Numbered from the stretch's first letter, positions 26,036-35,812 are shown. The stretch is 64,000 nt of DNA from Actinomadura rubteroloni (GCF_002911665.1 NZ_MTBP01000002.1:62001-126000); one strand, 5' to 3'. Program-made: numbers and translations. The notes: generated by a model from the letters alone, not told the origin.

Positions 26036-29020
26036 GTGCTGCTCGAGGAACTCAAACCGGGCCTCCGCATCGAAGGGCTCATCCCGGCGGAGGCCCTCAC
26101 GATCATCGCCGTGCAGCGCCACGGCACCGACGCCCTCGAGTTGACCTACAAGACGACGACGGGCTCTCTCGGGCAGCAGGTCGTCTTCCGCAAGGACGAA
26201 AGCAGACTTCGCATCGCGCGGTCCGGCGGCCGCCCTTTCGACGCCCCCGCTTCGGAATTCAAACTCGCGGCGGAGGCCCAGCGCATAACCTTGGCAGGCC
26301 TGTTCGACCCGATGATCGCGGTCGCAACCAGTGACGTTCGGCCGCTGCCGCACCAGATTCGAGCGGTCTACGGTGAGCTGCTGCCGCGCACACCACTGCG
26401 GTTCCTTCTCGCCGACGACCCTGGCGCGGGAAAGACGATCATGGCCGGACTTTACGTCAAGGAACTGATCCTGCGTGAGGACGTGAAACGATGCCTGGTC
26501 GTCGCACCGGGCGGGCTGGTCGAGCAGTGGCAGGACGAGCTGTTCTTCAAGTTCGGTCTCCGGTTCGACCTGCTGACCAACCAGCTCATCGAGGCCAAGG
26601 CCAACCTCAACGTCTTCGAGACCAATCCCCTGCTGATCGCGCGGATGGACCAGCTTTCCCGCAACGAGCGGCTACAAGCCCAACTCGGGGAGTCCGAGTG
26701 GGATCTGGTTATCGTCGACGAGGCGCACCGCATGGGCGCCCACTACTTTGGCGGCAAGCTCGAGAAGACCAAGCGGTTCCAGCTCGGCGAGTCGCTCGGT
26801 CGCATCACCCGCCACCTCCTGCTCATGACCGCGACTCCGCATCCGGGCAAGGAGGAGGACTTCCAACTCTTCCTCACGCTGCTCGACAAGGACAGATTCG
26901 AGGGCAGGAGTAAGACCACTGCCGACACCAGCGGAATCATGCGTCGGATGATCAAAGAGGATTTGCTCACGTTCGAAGGCAGGAAGCTGTTCCCCGAGCG
27001 GATCGCCGAGACCGTCCCCTACAAGCTGACCAGGCTGGAGTACGACCTTTACGAGCAGGTCACCGCCTACGTTCGCGAGGGCATGAACCGGGCCGAGCGG
27101 ATCGGCGGGAAGCGAAGGAACACCGTCGGCTTCGCGCTGACGGTCCTCCAGCGACGTCTCGCCTCCAGCCCGGAAGCCATCTACAAGAGTCTCGTCCGCC
27201 GATCGAAGCGGCTGGAGCAAAAGAGACACGAGATCCTCGCCGGTACCTACAGGGAGGCCGAGCCGCCCATCGACCTGGAAGGCCTGGACACCGACGACTT
27301 CAGTGCCGAAGAGATCGAGAAGGTCGAAGACGAACTGCTCGACGCCGCCACGGTCGCGCAGACGGTCGATGAATTCGACGCCGAGCTGCGCGAACTAACC
27401 GAGTTGGTTCGGGTCGCAGAGCAGGTCCGCAATCTCGGCACCGACCGAAAGTGGACCGAACTATCAGCGATCCTCCGGGACAACGCACTCACGCGGGACG
27501 CGAACGACAGTCCCCGAAAGCTCATCATCTTCACCGAACATCGCGACACCCTTGCATACCTGACCGCGCGCATCGGTTCACTGACCGGTCGGCCCGACGC
27601 CGTCAAGGCGATACACGGCGGTGTACACCGCAGCGAGCGGCGCCAGATCACCGAAGAGTTCACGAACAACCCCGAATGCCAGTTCCTCGTCGCCACTGAT
27701 GCCGCCGGCGAGGGGCTGAACCTTCAGGCCGCCCATCTCATGGTCAATTACGACCTGCCCTGGAACCCCAACCGCATCGAGCAGCGCTTCGGCCGCATCC
27801 ACCGCATCGGTCAACAAGAGATCTGCCGCCTGTGGAACCTTGTCGCCTCCAACACCCGCGAAGGCGAGGTCTTCACCCGGCTGCTGCTCAAGATCGAGGA
27901 GCAGCGCAAGGCGTACGGCGGCAAGGTGTTCGACGTCCTCGGCGAGGCGTTCACCGGTACCCCCCTTCGTGCCCTTCTCATGGACGCCATCCAGTACGGC
28001 GAGCGCCCCGACGTGAAAGCCAGGATGCACCGGGTGATCGACCAATCGGTCGGCGACGGCCTCAAAGATCTGCTCGACGAACGAGCGCTGGTGTCCGATC
28101 ACTTCACCGAGGCCGACTTCGCCGCACTGGATGCCTCCATGCGCAACGCCCACACCCGCAGACTCCAGCCTCACTACATCGAAGCGGCCTTCAAGGCGGC
28201 TTTCACCCGGCTCGGAGGTCGCATCGTCCAACGCGAACGGAGGCACTACGAGATCACCAATGTTCCCGCTCACATCCGGGCAGGGAAGCGAGCCCCCATC
28301 GCCGCGCGCTACGGCCGGGTCACCTTCGATCTCTCCTCCGTCCCCGCCGACGGTCCGGCACACGCGGATGTCCTCGCCCTCGGGCACCCGCTCCACGACG
28401 CGGTCATGGACGAAACACTCAGGCGGTTCGGCGGCGCGCTCAACGCCGGCACCGTCCTGCTGTCACCGGAACTGGCAGAACCGCACCTTCTCGTCGGCAT
28501 GATCGAAAATGTGGCCGATGCGACCGGCGCGTCCATCGCCCGGCGCTTCGGCTATGCCTACATCGACAGCAACGGCACGGTCACCCCCGCCGAGTCCGCA
28601 CCGCATCTCGTACTTGACGCAGCCCCCGACACTCCAGAAGTAAGCGCGGCGAAGAATCTGCCGTGGCTGGCGGACGCCGAGGACAGAGCCACGAGCTGGA
28701 TCATCTCGCACCGGCAGCCCGAGTACCTCGCCGCGGTCCGGTCCCGGCGGTCGACCGAGCTCGCCAGAACCCGCCAGCTCGTCACCGAGCGACTCGCGAC
28801 CGAACGCGACCGGCTGCTCACCGATGCCGCTCTCGCCGGCAGAAAGGAACGTCTCGGCGATAAACCGAGGGAGTCATCCGACAGTCTTCGTGGCAAGGCC
28901 ATCGAGCTCGACCACCGGCTCCGCAAGCGCCTGGAGTTGCTCGACCAGCAGGCATCGATGTTCGCCAAGCCGCCACTGATCGTGACAGCAGCCCTCGTTC
29001 TGCCGACGGCACAGGAATGA
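26036..29020 (+). CDS. DrmD-like SNF2 helicase (DISARM type), orphan
   Basis: A 994-residue helicase. The start LLEELKPGLRIEGLIPAEAL and the general layout resemble the class 1 DISARM helicase DrmD. Walker A is ADDPGAGKT (127-134), DEAH is VDEAH (227-231), and ATDAAGEGLNLQ and RFGRIHRIGQ are the helicase C motifs. A long C-terminal part of unknown fold follows. A methyltransferase, drmA, drmB and drmC are all absent nearby. The GTG at 26036 has GGGAGG 6 bases upstream. In DISARM this helicase helps block incoming phage DNA; here it stands with a different SNF2 protein as its only large neighbour. Confidence 0.8.
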   Translation: MLLEELKPGLRIEGLIPAEALTIIAVQRHGTDALELTYKTTTGSLGQQVVFRKDESRLRIARSGGRPFDAPASEFKLAAEAQRITLAGLFDPMIAVATSDVRPLPHQIRAVYGELLPRTPLRFLLADDPGAGKTIMAGLYVKELILREDVKRCLVVAPGGLVEQWQDELFFKFGLRFDLLTNQLIEAKANLNVFETNPLLIARMDQLSRNERLQAQLGESEWDLVIVDEAHRMGAHYFGGKLEKTKRFQLGESLGRITRHLLLMTATPHPGKEEDFQLFLTLLDKDRFEGRSKTTADTSGIMRRMIKEDLLTFEGRKLFPERIAETVPYKLTRLEYDLYEQVTAYVREGMNRAERIGGKRRNTVGFALTVLQRRLASSPEAIYKSLVRRSKRLEQKRHEILAGTYREAEPPIDLEGLDTDDFSAEEIEKVEDELLDAATVAQTVDEFDAELRELTELVRVAEQVRNLGTDRKWTELSAILRDNALTRDANDSPRKLIIFTEHRDTLAYLTARIGSLTGRPDAVKAIHGGVHRSERRQITEEFTNNPECQFLVATDAAGEGLNLQAAHLMVNYDLPWNPNRIEQRFGRIHRIGQQEICRLWNLVASNTREGEVFTRLLLKIEEQRKAYGGKVFDVLGEAFTGTPLRALLMDAIQYGERPDVKARMHRVIDQSVGDGLKDLLDERALVSDHFTEADFAALDASMRNAHTRRLQPHYIEAAFKAAFTRLGGRIVQRERRHYEITNVPAHIRAGKRAPIAARYGRVTFDLSSVPADGPAHADVLALGHPLHDAVMDETLRRFGGALNAGTVLLSPELAEPHLLVGMIENVADATGASIARRFGYAYIDSNGTVTPAESAPHLVLDAAPDTPEVSAAKNLPWLADAEDRATSWIISHRQPEYLAAVRSRRSTELARTRQLVTERLATERDRLLTDAALAGRKERLGDKPRESSDSLRGKAIELDHRLRKRLELLDQQASMFAKPPLIVTAALVLPTAQE

Positions 29021-29266
29021 TCGGACCGGCACCGATCGGGCGGGCAGGAGCCCGGGAGGCGTAGGCCGGGGCGGCGGTTGAGACGACGGATACGCGGCTG
29101 CTCCGGGGTTCGGGGATTCGGTGGACCGGGAGGGGCGTCCGGGACAGGGCCCACGTCATCGGCTCTCCGATGTTGCGATTGCTGATCTTCACGGACTCGC
29201 GGGTCGGGACCGCCGAAACCCCGGAGTACTTCGCCTCCCTTTCAGCCCGGGCTTGGGCGGTGCGCT

Positions 29267-29294
29267 GGGCCGCCCGGGGGTTGGCGGGCGGCCC
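29267..29294. terminator. Hairpin between drmD-like gene and halogenase
   Basis: GGGCCGCCCG (29267-29276) pairs with CGGGCGGCCC (29285-29294) around an 8-base loop. It lies just beyond the 3' ends of two convergent genes and probably terminates both. Confidence 0.6.
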
Positions 29295-29308
29295 TGGCGG
29301 GCGGCGGG

Positions 29309-30976
29309 TCAGAAGAGTTTGCGGCCCTTCAGGCGGGCCTTGACGACCTCGCGGCCGTTGACGGCGATCATGTCGTAGGTGTCGGGGTCGCCGTGCTTGC
29401 GGGCCCAGTTGAGCATGCGCAGGAACTTCACCGGGTCGGGGTGGAGGAACTGGACGTCGCGCTCCACGAAGCCGAAGTGCTTCGGGACGAACGGCGCGGC
29501 CTGGAGGCGGTCGTAGAGGAGGTCCGCCGCCTCGCGGGGTGTCGTGGCGCCGGCTTCCACGGCCTCGCACTGCTTGACCATCGTCTCGTACAGTTCGGCG
29601 AAGCCGTCGTGGTCGGGCCAGTAGAGGCCGGGGTAGGCGGCCTTCTCCAGGTCGAGAAGGTGTTGTTCGCGGCCGTCCGCGCGGTATTTGCTGAGCGCGC
29701 GCTGGAGGCGCAGGACGCCCGAGTTCGCGCCCGTCGTCCACATGCGGAAGACGGCCGACCACAGGTCGTAGTCGGTCCAGGAGATGAAGGCCGAGTTCAC
29801 CAGCGAGTCGTTGTAGTCGAACAGGCCCTGCTGGAGCTTGTCGACGTAGCCGAACCGGTCGGCGGAGAAGTCGCCGTCCTTGACGGCCCGCAGGAGACGC
29901 CACGCGATGACGTTGACGGCCTCGGTGGTGTTCGACAGGCCGCGCGAGAACAGCGGGTCGAGGAAGCCGGCCGCGTGGGACAGCAGCAGCCACCGGTCGC
30001 CGACGGTCGTGCTGGACGAGTACTGGAGCCGTCCCGTCGACGTCCACTCCCGGACGGGCTTCATGCCCTCGAACTGCCGGGCGATGTCGGGGAACCGTCC
30101 CGCCAGCTCGTAGAAGTCCTCCTCGGGCGAGAGGTTGTCGGGCTTCGGGTAGTAGCGCGGGTCGACGGTCATCCCGACGCTGCACAGCGGGTTGCGCGAC
30201 ACCTTGTTGTTGTCGAACCCGATGACCCACGCCCAGCCGCGCTCGAACATGTGGTGGACGGTCCCCTGGTACCACGGGACGGGCGGGGTGAGCCGGCGCG
30301 GGTGGTCGAACAGGTCGTCGGTCGGCGTGACGTTCAGCGAGTGGTTCCAGATCGACCGCGAGTGGTGCTTGAAGCGGCACGGGTCCTCGCGCAGGCCGTA
30401 CTTCTGGGCGACCGGGGAGCGGAACCCGCTCGCGTCCACGAGGTAGCGGCCCCGGTACTCGCCGTCGCGCCCGGCGACCGACACCCCCGAGTCGTCGACG
30501 TCGATGTCGGTGACCAGGAAGTTCTGCCGCGCGACGCAGCCGCGGGCGATCGCGATGTTGAACAGGAACGAGTCGGTGTCCTGCCGGAACAGGTGGGCCG
30601 CCTCGTGCAGGAGCTGCTTCGGCGTGTTGAACTGGTTGGCCTCCCTCGGGTCCTGCGCCTGGTCCTCGTGGTGGAGCAGGAATCCGAAGTGGCGCTTCAC
30701 GCCGAAACGCGGGCCGATGGCCCGGGTATTGCCGGTGAACGTCGCGAGCGTCGCGATCTCGGGGACGTCGTAACGTTCGGCGAGCGTGCGAATGGAGACC
30801 AGGGTGTAGGGGATCGTGGATTCGCCGATCGCGAACCGGGGATGCGATGCGGCATCGAGCAGGAGCACCTTGGCCCCGTGCCGCGCCAGAATCGTCCCGA
30901 GGAGGGATCCGGCGATTCCCGAACCCAGAATGATGACGTCGTAGGTGATCTTTTCGGAAGGGTGAGCCACGGCCAT
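29309..30976 (-). CDS. FAD-dependent halogenase, CtcP type
   Basis: A 555-residue flavin-dependent halogenase. GSGIAG (18-23) is the FAD dinucleotide motif and RFAIGESTIP (47-56) is typical of phenolic polyketide halogenases. The protein closely follows the chlortetracycline halogenase CtcP (FRQDTDSFLF, DASGFRSPVAQKYGLRE, SHAAGFLDPLFSRGLSN). The usual WxWxIP motif reads WAWVIG (248-253), with Gly for Pro. It should chlorinate a phenolic ring using FADH2 from a partner reductase, probably the flavin reductase at 42724. GGAGG precedes the ATG. It is divergent from the TetR gene. Confidence 0.9.
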   Translation of the reverse strand: MAVAHPSEKITYDVIILGSGIAGSLLGTILARHGAKVLLLDAASHPRFAIGESTIPYTLVSIRTLAERYDVPEIATLATFTGNTRAIGPRFGVKRHFGFLLHHEDQAQDPREANQFNTPKQLLHEAAHLFRQDTDSFLFNIAIARGCVARQNFLVTDIDVDDSGVSVAGRDGEYRGRYLVDASGFRSPVAQKYGLREDPCRFKHHSRSIWNHSLNVTPTDDLFDHPRRLTPPVPWYQGTVHHMFERGWAWVIGFDNNKVSRNPLCSVGMTVDPRYYPKPDNLSPEEDFYELAGRFPDIARQFEGMKPVREWTSTGRLQYSSSTTVGDRWLLLSHAAGFLDPLFSRGLSNTTEAVNVIAWRLLRAVKDGDFSADRFGYVDKLQQGLFDYNDSLVNSAFISWTDYDLWSAVFRMWTTGANSGVLRLQRALSKYRADGREQHLLDLEKAAYPGLYWPDHDGFAELYETMVKQCEAVEAGATTPREAADLLYDRLQAAPFVPKHFGFVERDVQFLHPDPVKFLRMLNWARKHGDPDTYDMIAVNGREVVKARLKGRKLF

Positions 30977-31037
30977 GCGGACCTCCGCCGTTTCGCCTGT
31001 AAAGCCATCTTTTCTACACGGCGGCGGACGAGACAAG

Positions 31038-31048
31038 GCATTGAATGC
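31038..31048. promoter_or_regulatory. Candidate operator between halogenase and TetR gene
   Basis: GCATTGAATGC is a perfect 11-base palindrome with one central base, midway in the 200-base divergent region. It is a plausible half-site or operator for the adjacent TetR protein. A single short palindrome is weak evidence. Confidence 0.3.
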
Positions 31049-31176
31049 AAGATCTGCGGACACTTCCACAGAGCCGCGTGGGCCCCATGTCAGGCGAAGG
31101 TGAAATTCCCTTCTCAGCGGCCTGCGACGGGCCTCGCCGGGCACCGTGTAGACTCCCAGACGGAAGGAGATTCCGG

Positions 31177-31800
31177 ATGTCTGTGGCCGACGAGCGCCAG
31201 CCCAAGCGCCAGCGGGCGGACGCCGAGCGCAACCGTGCGAAGATCCTCGCGACGGCGCGCCGGCTGTTCAGCACGCGCGGCGAGGCCGTCAACATGGACG
31301 AGGTCGCGCGCCGTGCGGGCGTCGGCGTCGGCACCCTGTACCGGCACTTCCCGACCAAGGAGGCGCTGGTCCGCGCCACCGCGCAGCAGCGGTTCGCCGA
31401 CATCGTGGCGTACTACCGCGCGCAGTGCCGCGACACCGCCGATCCCCTGGCCGCGATGACCGAGCTGCTGCGCCACATCGGCGAGGTGGAGAGCCGTGAC
31501 CTGGTGTTCTCCCGCGTGGTGGAGAGCACGCTCGGCTCCGACACCGGGCCGCCGGACGAGTTCCGCACCGCCTTCGAGGCCGAGTTGATGGAGCTGGTGG
31601 ACCGGGGCCAGGCCGCCGGGCGGATCCGGGAGGACATCGCCGGCGCCGACCTGCTGTCGGTCACCTGCGGCCTCGCCGCGGTCGTCCACCGGGGCAGCGG
31701 CGACTGGCGCCGCTACATCGACATCGTCGTCGCCGGGCTGAGCACGACCGGCGGCTGGCCGGCCGCGCCCGCCGGCCGGGACGACGCCGCCGCCCGCTAG
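31177..31800 (+). CDS. TetR family regulator of the polyketide cluster
   Basis: A 207-residue regulator. The HTH lies near residues 20-60 (ILATARRLFSTRGEAVNMDEVARRAGVGVGTLYRHFPTKE is the region; the recognition helix is around VGVGTLYRHF). The C-terminal half is a TetR_C-type ligand domain. GGAAGGAGA at 31162-31170 fixes the ATG at 31177. It is divergent from the halogenase and probably controls it, with an end product or intermediate as the likely ligand. Its stop overlaps the convergent small HTH gene. Confidence 0.9.
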   Translation: MSVADERQPKRQRADAERNRAKILATARRLFSTRGEAVNMDEVARRAGVGVGTLYRHFPTKEALVRATAQQRFADIVAYYRAQCRDTADPLAAMTELLRHIGEVESRDLVFSRVVESTLGSDTGPPDEFRTAFEAELMELVDRGQAAGRIREDIAGADLLSVTCGLAAVVHRGSGDWRRYIDIVVAGLSTTGGWPAAPAGRDDAAAR

Positions 31801-31988
31801 GTCCGCCGCGCCGCCCGGTCCTCCGCCGCCGCGCGCAGGGCGAGCAACTCTTCGATGTCGTAAAGGGCGCGTCCCGGCGTCCCGTGCCGTGTCAGCTTGC
31901 CTCTGCTCGCCCATTTCCTGATGGTTGCCTCCGTAACGTTCGCGGCGAGTGCCGCCAGCTTTGTCGGGACGAACCGTGTTTCCGGCAT
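31797..31988 (-). CDS. Small BldC/MerR-like DNA-binding protein
   Basis: A 63-residue protein formed almost entirely by a winged HTH. KLAALAANVTEATIRKWASRGKL is the helix-turn-helix region and YDIEELLALRAA the final helix, as in BldC and excisionase-like proteins. BldC-type proteins bind direct repeats and control development and secondary metabolism in actinomycetes. It is convergent with the TetR gene (4-base overlap) and divergent from the ACC genes, whose promoter region it may regulate. The size is normal for this family, so it need not be truncated. Confidence 0.7.
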   Translation of the reverse strand: MPETRFVPTKLAALAANVTEATIRKWASRGKLTRHGTPGRALYDIEELLALRAAAEDRAARRT

Positions 31989-32049
31989 GTGAACTTCCTG
32001 TTGAGAGAAACTGAACCGCTGCGGGCAGACGAAAGGGGGGTCAGGAACC

Positions 32050-32097
32050 GTCGAAAGGAGTTTGACACGATTCCCGGCGGTGTGTCACACTTTCGAC
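32050..32097 (+). promoter_or_regulatory. Promoter and dyad upstream of ACC beta
   Basis: TTGACA at 32062-32067 and CACACT at 32086-32091, 18 bases apart, form a promoter towards the carboxylase gene. The same stretch is a two-part dyad: GTCGAAA (32050-32056) and TGACAC (32063-32068) match GTGTCA (32082-32087) and TTTCGAC (32091-32097) as inverted copies. An operator here could be used by the small HTH protein, the TetR regulator or the response regulator. Confidence 0.6.
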
Positions 32098-32195
32098 AGC
32101 GGCGGAGCCATGCCCGAACGGCCGTGCGGGTCCCACTCTATGATCCCGGCCCCATCCTCCCGCCGAGAAGTTCCTGATTCCTACAGGAGTCACTC

Positions 32196-33749
32196 GTGCC
32201 CACAACTGCTGACGTTATCTCCGAACTGATCGACCGTAAGTCGGCCGCACGCCAGAGTTCCGATTCCGAAGCCACCAGAAGACAGCACGGTAAAGGAAAG
32301 CTCACCGCCTACGAACGGATCGAGCTGCTCCTGGACAAGGGTTCCTTCACCGAGATCGAGGCCCTGCGACGGCACCGCGCCACGGGCTTCGGCATGGAGC
32401 GCCGCCGGCCCGACTCCGACGGGGTCGTGACCGGCTGGGGCACCGTGCTCGGCCGCACCGTCTTCGTCTACGCGCACGACTTCCGCGTGTTCGGCGGGGC
32501 GCTCGGCGAGGCGCACGCCCAGAAGATCCACAAGCTGATGGACCTGGCCATCGCGGCCGGCGCGCCGCTGGTGAGCCTCAACGACGGCGCGGGCGCCCGC
32601 ATCCAGGAGGGCGTCACGGCGCTCGCGGGGTACGGCGGGATCTTCCGCCGCAACACGCGGGCGTCCGGCGTGATCCCGCAGATCAGCGTGATGCTCGGCC
32701 CGTGCGCGGGCGGCGCCGCGTACTCGCCGGCGCTGACCGACTTCGTGTTCATGGTGCGGGGCACCGCGCAGATGTTCATCACCGGCCCCGACGTGGTGCG
32801 GGCGGTGACCGGCGAGGACGTCACCCACGACGAGCTGGGCGGCGCGGAGGTCCACGGGTCGAAGTCCGGCGTCTCGCACTTCGTGTACGACGACGAGGAG
32901 GCGTGCCTCCAGGACGTCCGCTACCTGCTGTCGCTGCTGCCCGACAACAACCGGCAGCTCCCGCCGACCGTGCCGAGCGCGGACGCGCCCGACCGCGAGA
33001 CGCCGGTGCTCGCCGAGATCGTCCCGGACGAGCCCACGCGCTCCTACGACGTCCGCGAGGTCGTCGCGGAGATCGTGGACGACGGCGAGCACCTGGAGGT
33101 CCACGCGGACTGGGCGGCGAGCGTCGTCTGCACGCTCGCGCGGCTCGACGGCCACACGGTCGGGATCGTGGCGAACCAGCCCGCGCGGCTCGCGGGCGTG
33201 CTCGACATCGTCTCCAGCGAGAAGGCGGCGCGGTTCGTGCAGTTCTGCGACGCGTTCAACATCCCGATCGTCAGCCTGGTGGACGTGCCGGGCTTCCTCC
33301 CGGGCGTCCGGCAGGAGCACGACGGGATCATCCGGCACGGCGCGAAACTGCTGTACGCGTACTGCAACGCGACCGTCCCGCGCGTCCAGGTCATCATGCG
33401 CAAGGCCTACGGCGGGGCGTACATCGTCATGGACTCCCGGTCCATCGGCGCCGACCTGTCGTTCGCGTGGCCGTCCAACGAGATCGCGGTGATGGGCGCC
33501 GAGGGCGCGGCCGAGATCGTCTTCCGCCGGGACATCGCGGCGGCCGACGACCCGGCGGCCGTGCGCGCCGCGCGCATCGCCGAGTACAGGGCCGAGCTGA
33601 TGCACCCGTTCCACGCCGCCGAGCGCGGCCTGGTGGACGACGTCATCGAGCCGGGCCAGACCCGGGCCGTCCTGTGCCGGGCGCTCGCGACGCTGCGCTC
33701 CAAGCACGCCGACGCGCCGGCCCGCAAGCACGGGAATCCCCCGCTGTGA
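32196..33749 (+). CDS. Acyl-CoA carboxylase beta (carboxyltransferase) subunit
   Basis: A 517-residue carboxyltransferase of the PccB/AccD family. [16 protein letters not shown] (about residues 168-183) forms the N-half oxyanion site and a C-half [12 protein letters not shown] the second. It transfers CO2 from biotin to acetyl- or propionyl-CoA. A GTG start with AGGAG upstream. Its stop overlaps the epsilon gene (GTGA). Being inside the cluster, it should supply malonyl-CoA for the polyketide. Malonyl versus methylmalonyl preference cannot be read reliably from the sequence alone. Confidence 0.93.
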   Translation: MPTTADVISELIDRKSAARQSSDSEATRRQHGKGKLTAYERIELLLDKGSFTEIEALRRHRATGFGMERRRPDSDGVVTGWGTVLGRTVFVYAHDFRVFGGALGEAHAQKIHKLMDLAIAAGAPLVSLNDGAGARIQEGVTALAGYGGIFRRNTRASGVIPQISVMLGPCAGGAAYSPALTDFVFMVRGTAQMFITGPDVVRAVTGEDVTHDELGGAEVHGSKSGVSHFVYDDEEACLQDVRYLLSLLPDNNRQLPPTVPSADAPDRETPVLAEIVPDEPTRSYDVREVVAEIVDDGEHLEVHADWAASVVCTLARLDGHTVGIVANQPARLAGVLDIVSSEKAARFVQFCDAFNIPIVSLVDVPGFLPGVRQEHDGIIRHGAKLLYAYCNATVPRVQVIMRKAYGGAYIVMDSRSIGADLSFAWPSNEIAVMGAEGAAEIVFRRDIAAADDPAAVRAARIAEYRAELMHPFHAAERGLVDDVIEPGQTRAVLCRALATLRSKHADAPARKHGNPPL

Positions 33750-33919
33750 CCGGGCTGCGCATCGTCCGGGGCGACCCGACGCCGGTGGAGCTGGCCGCGC
33801 TCGTCGCCGTCCTCGCGGCGGCCGAGCAGGCCCCGCCGCCCGCGACGGCCCTCCACCGCCCCCCACCGCTCCCGCCCGTGTACGTCCCGCCCCGGAGCTG
33901 GCGCGCCGGGACGCGCTGA
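33746..33919 (+). CDS. Acyl-CoA carboxylase epsilon subunit
   Basis: A 57-residue protein. [22 protein letters not shown] is the signature of the small AccE/PccE stabilising subunit found only in actinobacterial carboxylases, followed by a Pro-rich linker and the SWR ending ([10 protein letters not shown]). It starts with GTG inside the beta stop. It bridges alpha and beta subunits. Confidence 0.85.
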   Translation: MTGLRIVRGDPTPVELAALVAVLAAAEQAPPPATALHRPPPLPPVYVPPRSWRAGTR

Positions 33920-33926
33920 CACCGCC

Positions 33927-33967
33927 CGCGCAAGGCCGGACCGACCCGCTCGGTCCGGCCTTGCGCG
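33927..33967. terminator. Strong hairpin after the ACC beta/epsilon genes
   Basis: An 18-base perfect stem, CGCGCAAGGCCGGACCGA (33927-33944) with its complement at 33950-33967 and a 5-base loop. It separates the ACC transcript from the oxygenase operon starting at 34001. Confidence 0.75.
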
Positions 33968-34000
33968 TTCCCGAAACCCTTTCGCGACAAGGAGGCGTCG

Positions 34001-35476
34001 ATGGACGCACCGGTCATCGTGGTCGGCGCGGGTCCCACCGGGCTCGTGCTGGCCGCCGAGCTGCGGCTCGGCGGCGTGGACGTGATCGTGCTGGAACGGC
34101 TGCCCGAGCGCTCCACCCGCTCGCGCGGCCTCGGCTACACCGCCCGGGTGGTGGAGATGTTCGACCAGCGCGGGCTGCTCCCCCGGTTCGGTTCGATCGA
34201 GACGAGCGCGCGCGGCCACTTCGGCGGCATCCCGCTCGACTACAGCGTGCTGGAGGACTGCCACTTCGGCGCGCGCGGCATCCCGCAGACGCAGGTCGAG
34301 CAGGTCCTGGAGGCGTGGGCCGTCGAGGCGGGCGCCGACATCCGGCGCGGCACCGAGGTGGTGGGCCTGCGCGACGACGGCGGCACCGTCGAGGTCACCG
34401 CCGACACCCCGCAGGGCCGGACGGTCCTGCGCGCCCGCTACGTCGTCGGCTGCGACGGCGGCCGGAGCACCGTCCGCAACCTGGCCGACTTCGACGCCAC
34501 CGGCTCGGACGCGACGATGGAGATGTACCTCGCCGACGTCGTGGGCGCGGGCGTCCGCGCCCGGCAGATCGGCGAGCGCCTCCCCGGCGGCATGGTCATG
34601 TCGGCGCCGCTCGGCGACGGCGTGGACCGCATCATCGTGTGCGAGCACGGGACGCCGCCCGCGCGCGGCGACCGCAGCCCGTCCTTCGACGAGGTCGCCG
34701 ACGCGTGGAAGCGGCTCACCGGCGAGTCGCTGCACACGGCGACGGCCACCTGGGTCAGCGCGTTCGGCGACGCGACGCGGCAGGTCACGCGGTACCGGAA
34801 GGGGAACGTGCTGCTGGCGGGCGACGCCGCGCACACGCACCTCCCGGCGGGCGGCCAGGGCCTGAGCGTCAGCGCCCAGGACGCGTTCAACCTCGGCTGG
34901 AAGCTCGCGGCCGTCGCGGCGGGACGCGCGCCGGACGAGCTGCTCGACACCTACCACGACGAGCGGCACCCCGTCGGGACGCGGCTGCTCGCCAACACGC
35001 GCGCCCAGGGCCTCATCTACCTCGGCGGCAGCGAGGTGGAGCCGCTGCGGGCGGTGTTCGAGGAGCTGATGCGGATCCCGGACGTCGCCCGTCATCTGGC
35101 CGGCATGGTCAGCGGGCTGGACATCCGCTACGACGTCGGCGCGGGCGACCACCCGCTCCTCGGACGCCGGATCCCGCCGCGCAAGCTCACCACGCCCGAC
35201 GGGCTCCTCACGACGGCCGAGGTGCTGCACGACGCGACGGCCGTCCTGCTCGACCTCGCCGACGACGCCGCGCTGCGCGCCGAGGCCGCGCCCTGGACCG
35301 GCGGACGGCTCCGGATCGTCACCGCGGCCCCGCACGACCTCGCCCCCGGCGACCCGCTCGCGTCCGGCGACGCCCTGCTCGTCCGGCCGGACGGCTACGT
35401 CGCCTGGACCGGCGCCGACCCGATCCCGCTGAGCAGCGCGCTGGACCGCTGGCTCGGACGACCCACAGAGAAATAG
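34001..35476 (+). CDS. FAD-dependent aromatic hydroxylase (UrdE/PgaE-like)
   Basis: A 491-residue group A flavin monooxygenase. [16 protein letters not shown] is the FAD site, [11 protein letters not shown] the DG motif and [17 protein letters not shown] the GD motif; a thioredoxin-like C-terminal domain follows. Its position directly before the TcmI-type cyclase and KS-alpha matches urdE/pgaE/lanE, whose products hydroxylate C12 and C12b of the angucycline. It is a paralogue of the 47600 enzyme (shared [16 protein letters not shown] segment). AAGGAGG precedes the ATG. Confidence 0.9.
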   Translation: MDAPVIVVGAGPTGLVLAAELRLGGVDVIVLERLPERSTRSRGLGYTARVVEMFDQRGLLPRFGSIETSARGHFGGIPLDYSVLEDCHFGARGIPQTQVEQVLEAWAVEAGADIRRGTEVVGLRDDGGTVEVTADTPQGRTVLRARYVVGCDGGRSTVRNLADFDATGSDATMEMYLADVVGAGVRARQIGERLPGGMVMSAPLGDGVDRIIVCEHGTPPARGDRSPSFDEVADAWKRLTGESLHTATATWVSAFGDATRQVTRYRKGNVLLAGDAAHTHLPAGGQGLSVSAQDAFNLGWKLAAVAAGRAPDELLDTYHDERHPVGTRLLANTRAQGLIYLGGSEVEPLRAVFEELMRIPDVARHLAGMVSGLDIRYDVGAGDHPLLGRRIPPRKLTTPDGLLTTAEVLHDATAVLLDLADDAALRAEAAPWTGGRLRIVTAAPHDLAPGDPLASGDALLVRPDGYVAWTGADPIPLSSALDRWLGRPTEK

Positions 35477-35488
35477 GAGACCCCTGGC

Positions 35489-35812
35489 ATGCACAGCAGC
35501 CTCATCGTCGCCCGCATGAAGCCGGAGGACAACGCCGCCGTGGCGCAGTTGTTCGGCGCGTTCGACCAGACCGAGATGCCCGGCCTGATGGGCACCCGCA
35601 GGCGGCAGCTCTTCTCCTACCGGGGCCTGTACTTCCACCTCCAGGACTTCGACGGCGACGACGGCGGCGAGCGCATCGAGAAGGCGAAGGACCACCCGCT
35701 CTTCCAGCGCGTCAGCGCCGACCTGCGGCCCTTCATCGAGGCCTACGACCCGGCGACCTGGCGATCCCCGGCGGACGCGATGGCCGAGCGTTTCTACCAG
35801 TGGAGCGCCTGA
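35489..35812 (+). CDS. TcmI-family polyketide cyclase
   Basis: A 107-residue single-domain cyclase. The sequence [19 protein letters not shown] followed by FDQTEMP and [17 protein letters not shown] is the TcmI/JadI/UrdF type. In angucycline pathways this protein closes the final rings and directs angular folding. AGGAG lies upstream. It is 12 bases after the oxygenase gene and 2 bases before KS-alpha, clearly in one operon. Confidence 0.92.
   Translation: MHSSLIVARMKPEDNAAVAQLFGAFDQTEMPGLMGTRRRQLFSYRGLYFHLQDFDGDDGGERIEKAKDHPLFQRVSADLRPFIEAYDPATWRSPADAMAERFYQWSA

Larger units (their letters stand above)
21788..29020. other. Putative tRNA-Pro-associated genomic island
   Basis: The tRNA-Pro gene is followed by an integrase remnant, a P-loop kinase, about 550 unassignable bases and two divergent large SNF2-type helicases. 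From about 22700 to 29000 codons and intergenic bases are visibly less GC-rich than in the flanking genes, for example many third-position A and T in the helicase genes. I could not find a second copy of the tRNA 3' end, so the right boundary is a guess placed at the end of the second helicase. Confidence 0.5.

Noticed and set aside
23252..29020. Complete DISARM or BREX system
   Set aside because: Only helicase genes are present; no DUF1998 (drmB), drmA, phospholipase D-like drmC, methylase or pgl gene was found up to the polyketide cluster.
29121..29266. Possible small gene between the DrmD-like helicase and the hairpin
   Set aside because: Open frames are short, without a ribosome binding site or recognisable features.
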